DNA of 41,032 nucleotides from Clostridia bacterium (GTDB lineage: Bacteria; Bacillota; Clostridia; Oscillospirales; CAG-272), in assembly GCA_017453325.1 (NCBI GenBank), contig JAFTKK010000034.1:1-41032 (forward strand), in the 5' to 3' direction. Below, piece after piece: positions 22,151 to 30,526 of this stretch. Numbering within the stretch: the first letter of the stretch is position 1; each line of letters starts with the position of its first letter. Under the pieces are notes generated by a model. The model made no database searches. It was not told the DNA's origin and saw nothing but the letters and a program-made list of their open reading frames with translations. The position numbers and the translations under genes are program-made.

Positions 22151-23890
22151 TCAGCGCACCTTTTGCGCCTCGGCGGCAATGTCGTCGTTGATGGCGCGCA
22201 TCACATCGGTCGGCACCTTCTGCACCGCACGGTCGTAGGTTACAAGGCCGTTGATCTCCTCCTCCACATCGGAGGCCTGCGTATAAATGGCAGCGCAAAG
22301 TCCCTTTTTGATCAGCGGCTTCAGCTTGTCAAGATAGAGCGTACGGAGCGCCTCCACGAGCTCAGCCTCGGTTTTGAACTTTTTGTAGCCAAACTCTCGG
22401 TCGGGATCAAAGATGTGCCCCTCGGTCTGCATGGAATAGCCGCCAAACTCGCTGAGCACAACGGGGCGCGGATCGCGCGGCACGCGCAAGGGCGTGTAAT
22501 AAATGTGCAGGCTTTTGAGCGCGGTATTTCTCACCCCTTGATCGTGCCAGCCGCTGACCGAATCTACAATGCGCGTAGGGTCTTTTTTCACCACGTATGC
22601 GGTGTATTTAGCAGAATCAAACTGTCCCCACCCCTCGTTAAAGGGCACCCAGACCGAAACTGAGGGCGTGTTGTAGAGCTGCTGGAGAATCTCGTCCACC
22701 ATACCGTCAAACTCAGCACGTGCAGCGGCATCCTCACGGGCAAAATAGCGATAATCGCTATCCTTGTGGTGAATGCCGAGGAAAGGCAGCGCCGCCACGT
22801 GCGAAAACTTGTAGCTGCCGCCGCCGTTGGGGAAATCCTGCCATACGGTCAGTCCCAGGCGATCGCAATGATAGTACCAGCGCATCGGCTCCAGCTTAAT
22901 ATGCTTACGCACAGTGTTAAAGCCCATGTCCTTCAGCATTTGCAGCTCATCGCAGGCGGCCTCGTCCGAAGGGTATGTGAGCATACCGTCCGACCAGTAT
23001 CCCTGGTCAAGCACGCCGTTAAAGAAATAGGGCTTGCCGTTGAGCGAGAGCCTTACCTTGCCCGCTTCATCGAGCACGCGACCAAAGGAGCGCACGCCAA
23101 AATACGAGCGCACGGTATCGCCGCCCGCATTGGTGAGAACGAAATCATAAAGCTTCGGATGCTCGGGCGACCACAGTTCAAAATCATAGCTGAGCTCAAC
23201 CTCACCGACAAACTTGCGAGAAAGCAGCTCCCTCTCGCCGTCATATACCGTGATCTCACACTTGGGAGCATCGCTTTCCACCGCAATTTTTACGGTTTTT
23301 TCCATCGCGTTCGGAGTGATATCGAAGTGCTTGATGCACTTTTTGGGCATGCTTTCAAGCCACACGGTCTGCCAAATACCGCTTTGCGGTGTGTACCAGA
23401 TACCGCCGCGCGTGTCGCTTTGCTTACCGCGTGCGAAGCCGTTGCGGGTCGCCTCGTCTCGCACGATCACCTCGATGGTGTTTTCACCCTTTTTCAGCAC
23501 CTCACCAACGTCAAAGCAAAAGGCGGTAAAGCCACCGCGATGCGTACCGACGAGAGTGCCGTTTACAAAAACCTCGCATTCGCTGTCCACCGCACCGAAA
23601 TGCAGCAGCGTCCTACCCTGTAAAAGGGATTTATCCACGGTAACGGTGCGAGAATAGCGCAGCTTTGCCCCGCGCTCCAACAAAAAATCCTCCGCCACAC
23701 CGCTCAGAAGCGTTTCGGGCGAAAAGGGCACGAGAATCTCACCCTCGTGCGACACGTTGCCCGCCGCATCGATCTTACAAAACGACCATTTCCCGTTCAG
23801 GCAAAGCCAATGTTCGCGCATGCATTGCGGTGTCGGATGCTCCGCGTGCGGCACTTCACCCACGGCATATTTACTTCTCAATCTTATCAT
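22151..23890 (-). CDS. Glycoside hydrolase family 2 (beta-galactosidase/glucuronidase-like)
   Basis: 579 residues from the ATG of MIRLRSKYAVGEVPHAEHPT, which has AAAAAGGAG upstream. Domains in order: sugar-binding jelly roll (LNGKWSFCKI, FGAVDSECEVFVNGTLVGTH, GGFTAFCFDV), immunoglobulin-like domain (about 195-285), TIM barrel with FNTVRKHIKLEP, VWVPFNEGWGQFD (acid/base Glu419) and VVLSEFGG (nucleophile Glu481). There is no signal peptide. The start overlaps the end of the upstream MFS gene by 20 nt, so this is a transporter-hydrolase operon for intracellular glycoside breakdown. The exact sugar is not determinable. Confidence 0.92.
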   Translation of the reverse strand: MIRLRSKYAVGEVPHAEHPTPQCMREHWLCLNGKWSFCKIDAAGNVSHEGEILVPFSPETLLSGVAEDFLLERGAKLRYSRTVTVDKSLLQGRTLLHFGAVDSECEVFVNGTLVGTHRGGFTAFCFDVGEVLKKGENTIEVIVRDEATRNGFARGKQSDTRGGIWYTPQSGIWQTVWLESMPKKCIKHFDITPNAMEKTVKIAVESDAPKCEITVYDGERELLSRKFVGEVELSYDFELWSPEHPKLYDFVLTNAGGDTVRSYFGVRSFGRVLDEAGKVRLSLNGKPYFFNGVLDQGYWSDGMLTYPSDEAACDELQMLKDMGFNTVRKHIKLEPMRWYYHCDRLGLTVWQDFPNGGGSYKFSHVAALPFLGIHHKDSDYRYFAREDAAARAEFDGMVDEILQQLYNTPSVSVWVPFNEGWGQFDSAKYTAYVVKKDPTRIVDSVSGWHDQGVRNTALKSLHIYYTPLRVPRDPRPVVLSEFGGYSMQTEGHIFDPDREFGYKKFKTEAELVEALRTLYLDKLKPLIKKGLCAAIYTQASDVEEEINGLVTYDRAVQKVPTDVMRAINDDIAAEAQKVR

Positions 23891-25220
23891 ATTCTTCTCC
23901 TTTTTTCTTGCTGTACTTATAAAGAAAAGGCAAAAGTGCAAATATCAGTAACGCCACCAAGGCAGCGGCCAAAAAGATGCCGGGTGCGGGGATATACTGT
24001 GTAGTCATGGTATCTGCACTGTCAAGATCGGGGAGCGTGACACCCGCGCTCTTGTTGATGGCATTGCCGATCATAGGGCCGAGGAGCATGGGAATAAGCA
24101 CGCCAAAGATCATGCGTACTCCCTGCAGCTTACCCGCATCCGCACGCGGCGTGTTGTCACGCGCAAGCGCCCCGCAAAGGGCAGAAACGAAGATATAGCC
24201 CGTGATCATCACAAAGCCCGCCGCGCCGAAGGTGAGCAGCACCGCAACCTTCCCACCAAAGCGCGCCAGCCACATAGCGGCAAGACCAAGTGCAAAGATG
24301 CCCGCTGCCACAAAAAGCAGCAGCGTTTTGTCCTTTTTGTCCGAGAGCGTGCCGAGCTTGAGGTTGATAACCGCACCCACCACAATGGCAAGACCGAACA
24401 CTACGCTGTACTCCACCGTAGTAAATTCCAGATAGGTCTTCATATAAATGATCAGATACGGCATGAAGATCTGACAAGCCACACCGTAAACCGCCATCAC
24501 GGCAAAGACAAGATAAAGCGCAGGGTTGTCCCTGATTACGCGCGGACGAAAGCCATACAAAATATCGGCAAGTGATCCGCTTTTCGTTAAAGCGGCGCTG
24601 TCGCGTATCATCCAAACACCGCACACCCCGCACGCCGTAATCACGGCACCAAGACAAAGGAAAAGCACGCGGTATCCGACAAGCGAAACAAGAATACCAA
24701 AGCCGCCTGCCACGATCAGCATGGCGATCAAGGGCAGGATCGAAAGCACGCCCTCTACTCTGCCGCGATAGCTTTCCTCGGTGTTGTCGGTTACCCAGGC
24801 ATTAAAGGCGGCGTCGTTTGCCGTCGAACCAAAGACCGTCATCACGCAGTCCGCTACCACCACCAGCACAAGGGTCGTACCAAGCGCCCCCGCAGCATCG
24901 GTATTCAGAATCGACGCCACAAGCTCGGTGCTGATCATGCCGAAAAGCGCCACCGTCACGCCCCATATGATGTACCCCCACGAGATCAGCGTGCGGCGGT
25001 TGCCGAGCTTATCCGAAAGTGTACCCGCGATCAGCGTGGTGAGCGTGGCGGCCACACCCGAAAGCTGCACCATCAGGGTTACGGTATCAAGGCTCGGCGC
25101 AACGGTCTCGAACACAAACAGGTTGAAATACATATTTTCCACCGCCCATGCGATCTGCCCGATGAGGCCGAACAACAGCAAGGCACGCCAACGCTGCGCA
25201 CCAAAGGTCTTTTCTTCCAT
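23871..25220 (-). CDS. MFS transporter
   Basis: 449 residues, twelve likely membrane segments. I use the ATG of MEEKTFGAQRWRALLLFGLI, with AAAGGAGAA 6 nt upstream, instead of the longer frame. The loop 2-3 motif GTLSDKLGNRRTLIS and the second-half counterpart GTLSDKKDKTLLLF are typical major-facilitator signatures. It overlaps the GH2 gene downstream, which suggests it imports the glycoside that GH2 then cleaves (inference). The C-terminal tail is rich in Lys and Glu. Confidence 0.9.
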   Translation of the reverse strand: MEEKTFGAQRWRALLLFGLIGQIAWAVENMYFNLFVFETVAPSLDTVTLMVQLSGVAATLTTLIAGTLSDKLGNRRTLISWGYIIWGVTVALFGMISTELVASILNTDAAGALGTTLVLVVVADCVMTVFGSTANDAAFNAWVTDNTEESYRGRVEGVLSILPLIAMLIVAGGFGILVSLVGYRVLFLCLGAVITACGVCGVWMIRDSAALTKSGSLADILYGFRPRVIRDNPALYLVFAVMAVYGVACQIFMPYLIIYMKTYLEFTTVEYSVVFGLAIVVGAVINLKLGTLSDKKDKTLLLFVAAGIFALGLAAMWLARFGGKVAVLLTFGAAGFVMITGYIFVSALCGALARDNTPRADAGKLQGVRMIFGVLIPMLLGPMIGNAINKSAGVTLPDLDSADTMTTQYIPAPGIFLAAALVALLIFALLPFLYKYSKKKGEEYDKIEK

Positions 25221-25320
25221 AACGGTTCTCCTTTGCAGGTATCTTTCCTTTATCATACCACATTTTGACGCGGTTGTGTAGCCTTTGGTGCCTCCTTTTC
25301 AAACATTTTTTGTCAAAACC

Positions 25321-25349
25321 TTGCAATCGCCTGTGTTTTATGTTAAAAT
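25321..25349 (+). promoter_or_regulatory. Promoter of the aminotransferase-trpS-SGNH operon
   Basis: TTGCAA, 17-nt spacer, TAAAAT. Confidence 0.75.
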
Positions 25350-25392
25350 ATAATATCTATATTGATATTCTCATATATTGAGGTGATTTTTT

Positions 25393-26604
25393 ATGGAATA
25401 TACGTTTTCCGATAAGCTGGCGGCGCTGAAGCCCTCCGCCATCCGCGAGATCTTCAAAAGCCTCTCGGATCCCACCATCATTTCCTTTGCCGCAGGCAAT
25501 CCCGCGGCAGAGTCCTTCCCTGTGGAGGAGCTCTCCCGTCTCTCGGCTGATATTTTCAAAAACAGCGCTGCCACGGCGCTGCAATACGGCATGACCGAGG
25601 GCTATCCCCCCTTGCGCGAGGCCATCGCCAAGCGCCAAAAGGACGTGTTCGGCATCGGCAGATCGGTCGCTGCGGGTGACGCTTATACCGACAGCACCAT
25701 TGTGGTATCGGGCGGCCAGCAGGGCATTGAGCTCGCTTGCAAGGCACTTTGCAACGAGGGAGACACCGTCATTTGCGAAAACCCCAGCTTTATCGGGGCG
25801 CTGAACGCCTTTCGCTCCTGCGGTGCCAAAACCGTGGGTGTGGAGCTGGGAGAGGACGGTATCGATCCCGACGAGCTTGAACGCGTGATCAAGGCAAATC
25901 CGCGCGCGAAGCTCCTGTATCTCATTCCCACCTTCCAAAATCCCGCAGGCATCACCACCTCCGAGGAAAAGCGCCGCCGCATTTACGAGATCGCCAAAAA
26001 ATACAGTCTCCCCATCCTTGAGGATAACCCCTACGGCGAACTGCGCTTCAGAGGCCGCGAGATTCCCACCATCAAGAGCATGGATACCGAGGGGCTCGTC
26101 ATTTACTGCTCCTCCTTTTCCAAGATCCTCTCGGCCGGTATGCGCGTCGGCTTTGTGATCGCACCCGAGGAGCTTGCAACCAAAATGGTTGTGGCCAAGC
26201 AGAGCGAGGATGTGCACACCAACCTCTTTTTCCAAATGCTTTGCTATCGCTTTATGACCGAATGCGACCTCGACGCACATATTGAAAGCATCCGCGCACT
26301 TTACCGCCGCAAATGCGACCTCATGCTCGGGGAGCTTAAAAAGCACCTGCCCCGAGAGATCGCCTTTACCAAACCCGAGGGCGGCCTGTTTATCTGGTGC
26401 ACTCTGCCCGAGGGCGTTGATATGAATGCCTTTGTCAAGAGCGCCCTTGCCAAAAAGGTGGCGGTCGTGCCGGGCAGCACCTTTAACTGCGATACCGAGG
26501 CACCCTCGCGCTCCTTCCGTCTCAATTACTCCACCCCCACCGACGAGCAGATCGTCACGGGCGTGCAGCGTCTTGGCGAAGCAGCCAGAGAATTTTTAAA
26601 GTAA
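25393..26604 (+). CDS. PLP-dependent aminotransferase, class I/II (2-aminoadipate/LysN-like)
   Basis: 403 residues of fold-type I. ISFAAGNPAAESFPVEELSR, ALQYGMTEGYPPLREAIAKR, GGQQGIELACKALCNEGDTV, FQNPAGITTSEEKRRRIYEI and the PLP-lysine motif SSFSKILSAGMRVGF are those of the LysN/2-aminoadipate and MocR-C-domain group, which transaminate aromatic, branched or aminoadipate keto acids. It has no N-terminal GntR domain. AGGTGA lies upstream of the ATG. It is followed at 12 nt by trpS. Confidence 0.92.
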   Translation: MEYTFSDKLAALKPSAIREIFKSLSDPTIISFAAGNPAAESFPVEELSRLSADIFKNSAATALQYGMTEGYPPLREAIAKRQKDVFGIGRSVAAGDAYTDSTIVVSGGQQGIELACKALCNEGDTVICENPSFIGALNAFRSCGAKTVGVELGEDGIDPDELERVIKANPRAKLLYLIPTFQNPAGITTSEEKRRRIYEIAKKYSLPILEDNPYGELRFRGREIPTIKSMDTEGLVIYCSSFSKILSAGMRVGFVIAPEELATKMVVAKQSEDVHTNLFFQMLCYRFMTECDLDAHIESIRALYRRKCDLMLGELKKHLPREIAFTKPEGGLFIWCTLPEGVDMNAFVKSALAKKVAVVPGSTFNCDTEAPSRSFRLNYSTPTDEQIVTGVQRLGEAAREFLK

Positions 26605-26616
26605 GGAACGAAAACT

Positions 26617-27618
26617 ATGTTAGGCGAACAAAAGATTTGTTTTTCGGGCGTACAGCCCAGCGGCAATCTGACCATTGGCAACTATCTTGGAGCCATCCGC
26701 AATTTCTCCACCTTCAGCGAGGCCTATAAGTGCTTTTACTGCGTAGTAGACCAGCACGCCATCACCGTGCGCCAGGTGCCCGCCGAGCTGCGCCGCCGCA
26801 CCTATGAAACGCTGGCGCTTTACATGGCCTGCGGCCTTGACCCCGACAAGAACACCCTGTACGTGCAGTCGCACGTGCCCGCACACGCCGAGCTTGGCTG
26901 GATCCTCAACTGCTACACCATGTTTGGCGAGCTCTCGCGCATGACACAGTTTAAGGATAAGAGCAGCAAGCACGCCGACAACGTCAACGCCGGTCTTTTC
27001 ACCTACCCCGTGCTGATGGCCTCGGATATCCTTCTTTACCAAACCGACGTGGTGCCCGTGGGCATTGACCAGAAGCAGCACGTAGAGCTCTGCCGCAACA
27101 TCGCGGAGCGCTTTAACCAGATCTTCCCCGACACCTTTACCGTGCCGGAGCCCATCATTCCCCAAAACGGCAAAAAGATCATGTCCCTGGCCGACCCGAC
27201 CAAGAAAATGAGCAAATCCGACGAGAACCAAAACGCCATCGTTTACATTCTCGACGACCGCGATACCATCATCCGCAAATTCCGCCGTGCCGTGACCGAC
27301 AGCGATACCGTGGTGCGCTTTGCCGAGGGCAAGGACGGCATCAACAACCTCATGACCATTTACTCCTGCTTCACCGATAAGACAATGAAGGAGATCGAGC
27401 GCGAGTTTGACGGCCGCGGCTACGGCGACTTCAAGCTGGCCGTGGGTGAGGTCTGCGCCGATGCGCTCGCACCCGTGCAAGCGCGCTACCGCGAGCTCTT
27501 GGCCGACAAGGCAGGACTTGAAGCACAAATGAAAAAGGGCGCCGAGGAGGCTGCGTATTACGCGCGCAAAACGCTTTCCAAGGTGCAAAAAAAGCTTGGC
27601 TTCGTACAAGTGAGATAA
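26617..27618 (+). CDS. trpS: Tryptophanyl-tRNA synthetase
   Basis: Charges tRNA-Trp. 333 residues, the normal length for the class Ic enzyme. Residues 10-25, GVQPSGNLTIGNYLGAI, contain the TIGN version of the HIGH motif; PTKKMSKSDENQNA contains KMSKS. QTDVVPVGIDQKQHVELCR is the conserved Trp/tRNA region. AAGGAA is the ribosome binding site. No T-box or trp leader is seen upstream; the gene is in the middle of an operon between an aminotransferase and an SGNH hydrolase. Confidence 0.97.
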   Translation: MLGEQKICFSGVQPSGNLTIGNYLGAIRNFSTFSEAYKCFYCVVDQHAITVRQVPAELRRRTYETLALYMACGLDPDKNTLYVQSHVPAHAELGWILNCYTMFGELSRMTQFKDKSSKHADNVNAGLFTYPVLMASDILLYQTDVVPVGIDQKQHVELCRNIAERFNQIFPDTFTVPEPIIPQNGKKIMSLADPTKKMSKSDENQNAIVYILDDRDTIIRKFRRAVTDSDTVVRFAEGKDGINNLMTIYSCFTDKTMKEIEREFDGRGYGDFKLAVGEVCADALAPVQARYRELLADKAGLEAQMKKGAEEAAYYARKTLSKVQKKLGFVQVR

Positions 27619-27630
27619 GGGAGGCACCAT

Positions 27631-28371
27631 ATGAACAAGGAAGCAGCACGCATATTCAGCCGTGTGATCCTGTCAGATAAGCCGATCCGCATCAAGCTCC
27701 TCGGTGATTCGATCACCCACGGCGTGGGCGGTACGGGCTGGCGACAAAACGGCGCACATATCGTCACTGAATTTCACCGCAGTCCCGATTCGTATTGCTG
27801 GGCAAAGCTCTTTAAGGACCACATGGAAAGCCACTATAACTGCACCGTCGTGAACAACGGCTGCACGGGCACGCGTATCGAATTTATCACCGAGCATTTT
27901 GACGAGCTGGTGGATGATGAGGACGATTTGATTCTCTGCACCATCGGCACGAACAACCGCCACCATCGCTATGAGTGGGGAGAGTGTCCCACCAGAGAGG
28001 CGCATATGCGTCTTATTTATGACCGTATGGTTGCGCTTTATCAAAAGTTTGCGGCCAAGGGCAAGGCGGTCGTATTTGTGGCCAATATTCCCGCCGCCCC
28101 GCAAAACGAGCGCGACGGTGAGGGCTATCGGCGCCTTTTACACATGAGCGATATTCAGGACCTTTGGATGAAGGCCTCGCTCACTTATGACTTTCCCCTC
28201 ATTTGCATGTATACCAAATTCAAAAATTACTGCAAGCAGACAGGCACCGATATCAACGACCTGCTTGGCGACGGCTTGCACCCGAATGATCGCGGCTATG
28301 ACGTCATGTTCTCCCTGCTCCTTGAGGAGCTTGGCATCGCCGAGGATGTGGTGAACTCTATTTCACCGTAA
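27631..28371 (+). CDS. SGNH/GDSL-family hydrolase
   Basis: 246 residues. Block I KLLGDSITHGVGGTG (nucleophile Ser), block II-like NNGCTGTRIEF, block III IGTNNRHHR (Gly/Asn oxyanion positions), and block V DGLHPNDRGYDVMF (catalytic Asp and His). Such enzymes deacylate sugars, lipids or acetylated polysaccharides. There is no signal peptide, so a cytoplasmic esterase is likely. GGGAGGCACC precedes the ATG. It is 12 nt after trpS and ends the operon. Confidence 0.9.
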   Translation: MNKEAARIFSRVILSDKPIRIKLLGDSITHGVGGTGWRQNGAHIVTEFHRSPDSYCWAKLFKDHMESHYNCTVVNNGCTGTRIEFITEHFDELVDDEDDLILCTIGTNNRHHRYEWGECPTREAHMRLIYDRMVALYQKFAAKGKAVVFVANIPAAPQNERDGEGYRRLLHMSDIQDLWMKASLTYDFPLICMYTKFKNYCKQTGTDINDLLGDGLHPNDRGYDVMFSLLLEELGIAEDVVNSISP

Positions 28372-28412
28372 AAAAGCAAGTGCCGAGGCTTTGCCTCGGC
28401 ACTTGCTTTTTT
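28371..28412. terminator. Bidirectional terminator (SGNH / pgsA)
   Basis: 19-bp stem AAAAAGCAAGTGCCGAGGC / GCCTCGGCACTTGCTTTTT with a TTT loop and T runs on both strands. Confidence 0.95.
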
Positions 28413-28416
28413 TATT

Positions 28417-29064
28417 TTACCAGTCGGTCGCGATGGACCCCCATGCGCCCTTGATATAATCAAAGCCCGACCACAGGGTGAACACCAGCATGACAATGAT
28501 GAGTGCAAAGGAAAGCGGATACACGCCCGCAGCAAACCAATCGCCTGCCAAATGCGTGATCAGCTTGTCGATCAGCGGCTCCACCATCAAAGCACAGATG
28601 CAGAAGATCTGCGACACCGTTTTGATCTTGCCAAGCATCTTGGCCGCCACCACGGTGCCCGTGGTATTGACCAGCACAAGGCGCAACGAGGTGATGGCCA
28701 ACTCGCGGAAGATGATCGCCACCACGGCTACGAAAAAGACAACGGTAAACGCATTGTCATAGCCAAGACCGTAAAGATCGGGGCGGAGCATGCGGAACAG
28801 CATGGCCATCAGCGTGCCGATGACCATAAACTTATCGGCTACGGGGTCCATAAACTTACCGAAATTGGTAATCAGGTTGTGCTTGCGCGCAATCTTGCCG
28901 TCAAGCATATCGGTGAGCGCCGTCACGGCGAAGATCACCACACCCACACCGTAAGCGATCTCCCAGCGGAGCAGCTTTGCGGGCAGCAGCAGCAACACCA
29001 TAATGACGGGCACCAAGCACAGACGCAGCATAGTCAGCTTATTGGGCAAATTCATTTTACTCAT
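28417..29064 (-). CDS. pgsA: CDP-diacylglycerol--glycerol-3-phosphate 3-phosphatidyltransferase
   Basis: Makes phosphatidylglycerol phosphate, the committed step to anionic phospholipids. 215 residues; the CDP-alcohol phosphotransferase signature D-G-x2-A-R-x8-G-x3-D-x3-D is present in DGKIARKHNLITNFGKFMDP and the following VADK. About five to six membrane segments. It is somewhat longer than the usual 180-195 residues because of an extended loop and C-terminus. AAAGGAG sits 7 nt before the first ATG. It follows rimO by 11 nt, a common pairing in Firmicutes. Confidence 0.94.
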   Translation of the reverse strand: MSKMNLPNKLTMLRLCLVPVIMVLLLLPAKLLRWEIAYGVGVVIFAVTALTDMLDGKIARKHNLITNFGKFMDPVADKFMVIGTLMAMLFRMLRPDLYGLGYDNAFTVVFFVAVVAIIFRELAITSLRLVLVNTTGTVVAAKMLGKIKTVSQIFCICALMVEPLIDKLITHLAGDWFAAGVYPLSFALIIVMLVFTLWSGFDYIKGAWGSIATDW

Positions 29065-29075
29065 GTCAATCTCCT

Positions 29076-30425
29076 TTATTCTTTGGGCATGACGGCGCGA
29101 CCGTAAAGGTCGTAATCCAGCACCTCGCGCACCTTTACGTCGATCATGCTACCGGGTGCAATGCGATGCGGTGCCTTGAAATACACCTTGCCGTCAATAT
29201 CGGGGGCATCTGCGGCCGAACGGCCGAAATGCGCTTCACTTACGGGATCAAAATCCTCCACCAGCACACGCACCGTGCTGCCGACCTTCTTTTCATTGAG
29301 GGCGGCGCTGATGCTCATCTGCTGCTTCATCAGAATATCCATGCGGTCTTGCTTTACCTGCTCGTCGATCTGGCCGTCCAGCATAGCGGCCGGCGTTCCC
29401 TCCTCGGCGGAATAGGTAAACACACCCATGCGGTCAAATTTTGCCTCCTCCACAAAGGCGGAAAGCTCGGCAAAGTCGGCCTCGGTCTCAGCGGGGAAGC
29501 CCATAATGAACGTGGTACGGAGCGTGAGCCCCGGGATCTCCTCGCGCAGCCTTTTCACCACGCCGCGCACCGTCTTGCCGTCGCCGTGACGGTTCATACG
29601 GCGCAGCACGGTATCGGATACGTGCTGCAGGGGCAGGTCGATGTATTTGACGATCCTGTCGTTGTCACGGATCTCGGCTATGAGGGCATCGGTCATTTTA
29701 TCGGGATAGCAGTAGAGAAGACGGAACCACGGAATAGCGGTTTCCTCGGTAAGGCGCCGCAAGAGCTCGTGCAGGCGGTACTCGCCGTACAGATCAAGGC
29801 CGTAGCGCGTCACATCCTGCGCAATGATATTCAGCTCCTTTACGCCAAGCGCCTCAAGCTGCTTGGCCTCGGCAATCAGCTCCTCCATCGGGCGGGAACG
29901 GAAACGGCCGCGGATCGAGGGAATGGCACAATACGTGCAACAATTGTCGCACCCCTCCGAGATCTTCAAATAAGAATAAAATTCGGGGGTGGTAAGCACA
30001 CGGTCACCGCCGAGACGCACCGCATTTTTGTCCTCGAACGAGGCATACTTTTGCAGCTTTTTGTTTTTGACGCGGGCAAGCACGCTGTCAACCGCCTCCA
30101 CAATGTGGTGGATGCTGCCCACACCAAGAAGCGCGTCAACCTCGGGCAGCTCGGCAAAGATCTCGTCACGGTAACGCTCGGAAAGGCAGCCCGTGACGAC
30201 AATACCCTTCAGCCCGCGATGCTTTTTCAGCCACGCAATATCCAAAATGTTATCAATGGCTTCCTTTTTTGCACTTTCAATAAACGCACAGGTGTTGATG
30301 ATCACCACGTCGGCCTCGGTCTCATCGGGCGTGACTTCATAGCCCGCCGAGAGCAATTCGTGCAGCATGACCTCGGTATCCAGTTGGTTTTTGGAGCAAC
30401 CGAGGGAAACAAATCCTACTTTCAT
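29076..30425 (-). CDS. rimO: Ribosomal protein S12 methylthiotransferase RimO
   Basis: Radical-SAM enzyme that adds a methylthio group to an Asp of S12. I start at MKVGFVSLGCSKNQLDTEVM (449 residues), with GAAAGG 8 nt upstream. The UPF0004 domain carries SLGCSKNQLD, INTCAFIESAKKE and a third Cys in VVTGCLSERY. The radical-SAM cluster motif C-x3-C-x2-C is in GCDNCCTYCAIPS; FIMGFPAETEADF and a C-terminal TRAM domain (about 385-449) follow. NQLDTE distinguishes it from MiaB-type enzymes. pgsA follows. Confidence 0.95.
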   Translation of the reverse strand: MKVGFVSLGCSKNQLDTEVMLHELLSAGYEVTPDETEADVVIINTCAFIESAKKEAIDNILDIAWLKKHRGLKGIVVTGCLSERYRDEIFAELPEVDALLGVGSIHHIVEAVDSVLARVKNKKLQKYASFEDKNAVRLGGDRVLTTPEFYSYLKISEGCDNCCTYCAIPSIRGRFRSRPMEELIAEAKQLEALGVKELNIIAQDVTRYGLDLYGEYRLHELLRRLTEETAIPWFRLLYCYPDKMTDALIAEIRDNDRIVKYIDLPLQHVSDTVLRRMNRHGDGKTVRGVVKRLREEIPGLTLRTTFIMGFPAETEADFAELSAFVEEAKFDRMGVFTYSAEEGTPAAMLDGQIDEQVKQDRMDILMKQQMSISAALNEKKVGSTVRVLVEDFDPVSEAHFGRSAADAPDIDGKVYFKAPHRIAPGSMIDVKVREVLDYDLYGRAVMPKE

Positions 30426-30452
30426 AGCACCAGCCTTTCTTTTACTCCCTTT

Positions 30453-30481
30453 ATGATAGCACAAAAGACGCACAATGTCAA
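30453..30481 (-). promoter_or_regulatory. Promoter of rimO-pgsA
   Basis: On the minus strand TTGACA, 17-nt spacer, TATCAT, ending 27 nt before the rimO ATG. Confidence 0.85.
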
Positions 30482-30485
30482 TAAA

Positions 30486-30520
30486 GGGGAAGGCTCAAAT
30501 TGTAAATTTGAGCCTTCCCC
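30486..30520 (-). terminator. Terminator after the carbohydrate-binding-type protein gene
   Basis: 16-bp perfect stem GGGGAAGGCTCAAATT / AATTTGAGCCTTCCCC with a GTA loop. On the minus strand it is followed by CTTTATT, a weak T tract, and it abuts the -35 of the rimO promoter. Confidence 0.75.
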
Positions 30521-30526
30521 AAAAAC

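Noticed and set aside
26620..27630. 336-residue open frame opposite trpS
   Set aside because: Antisense shadow of trpS with low-complexity His/Gly/Val-rich composition.
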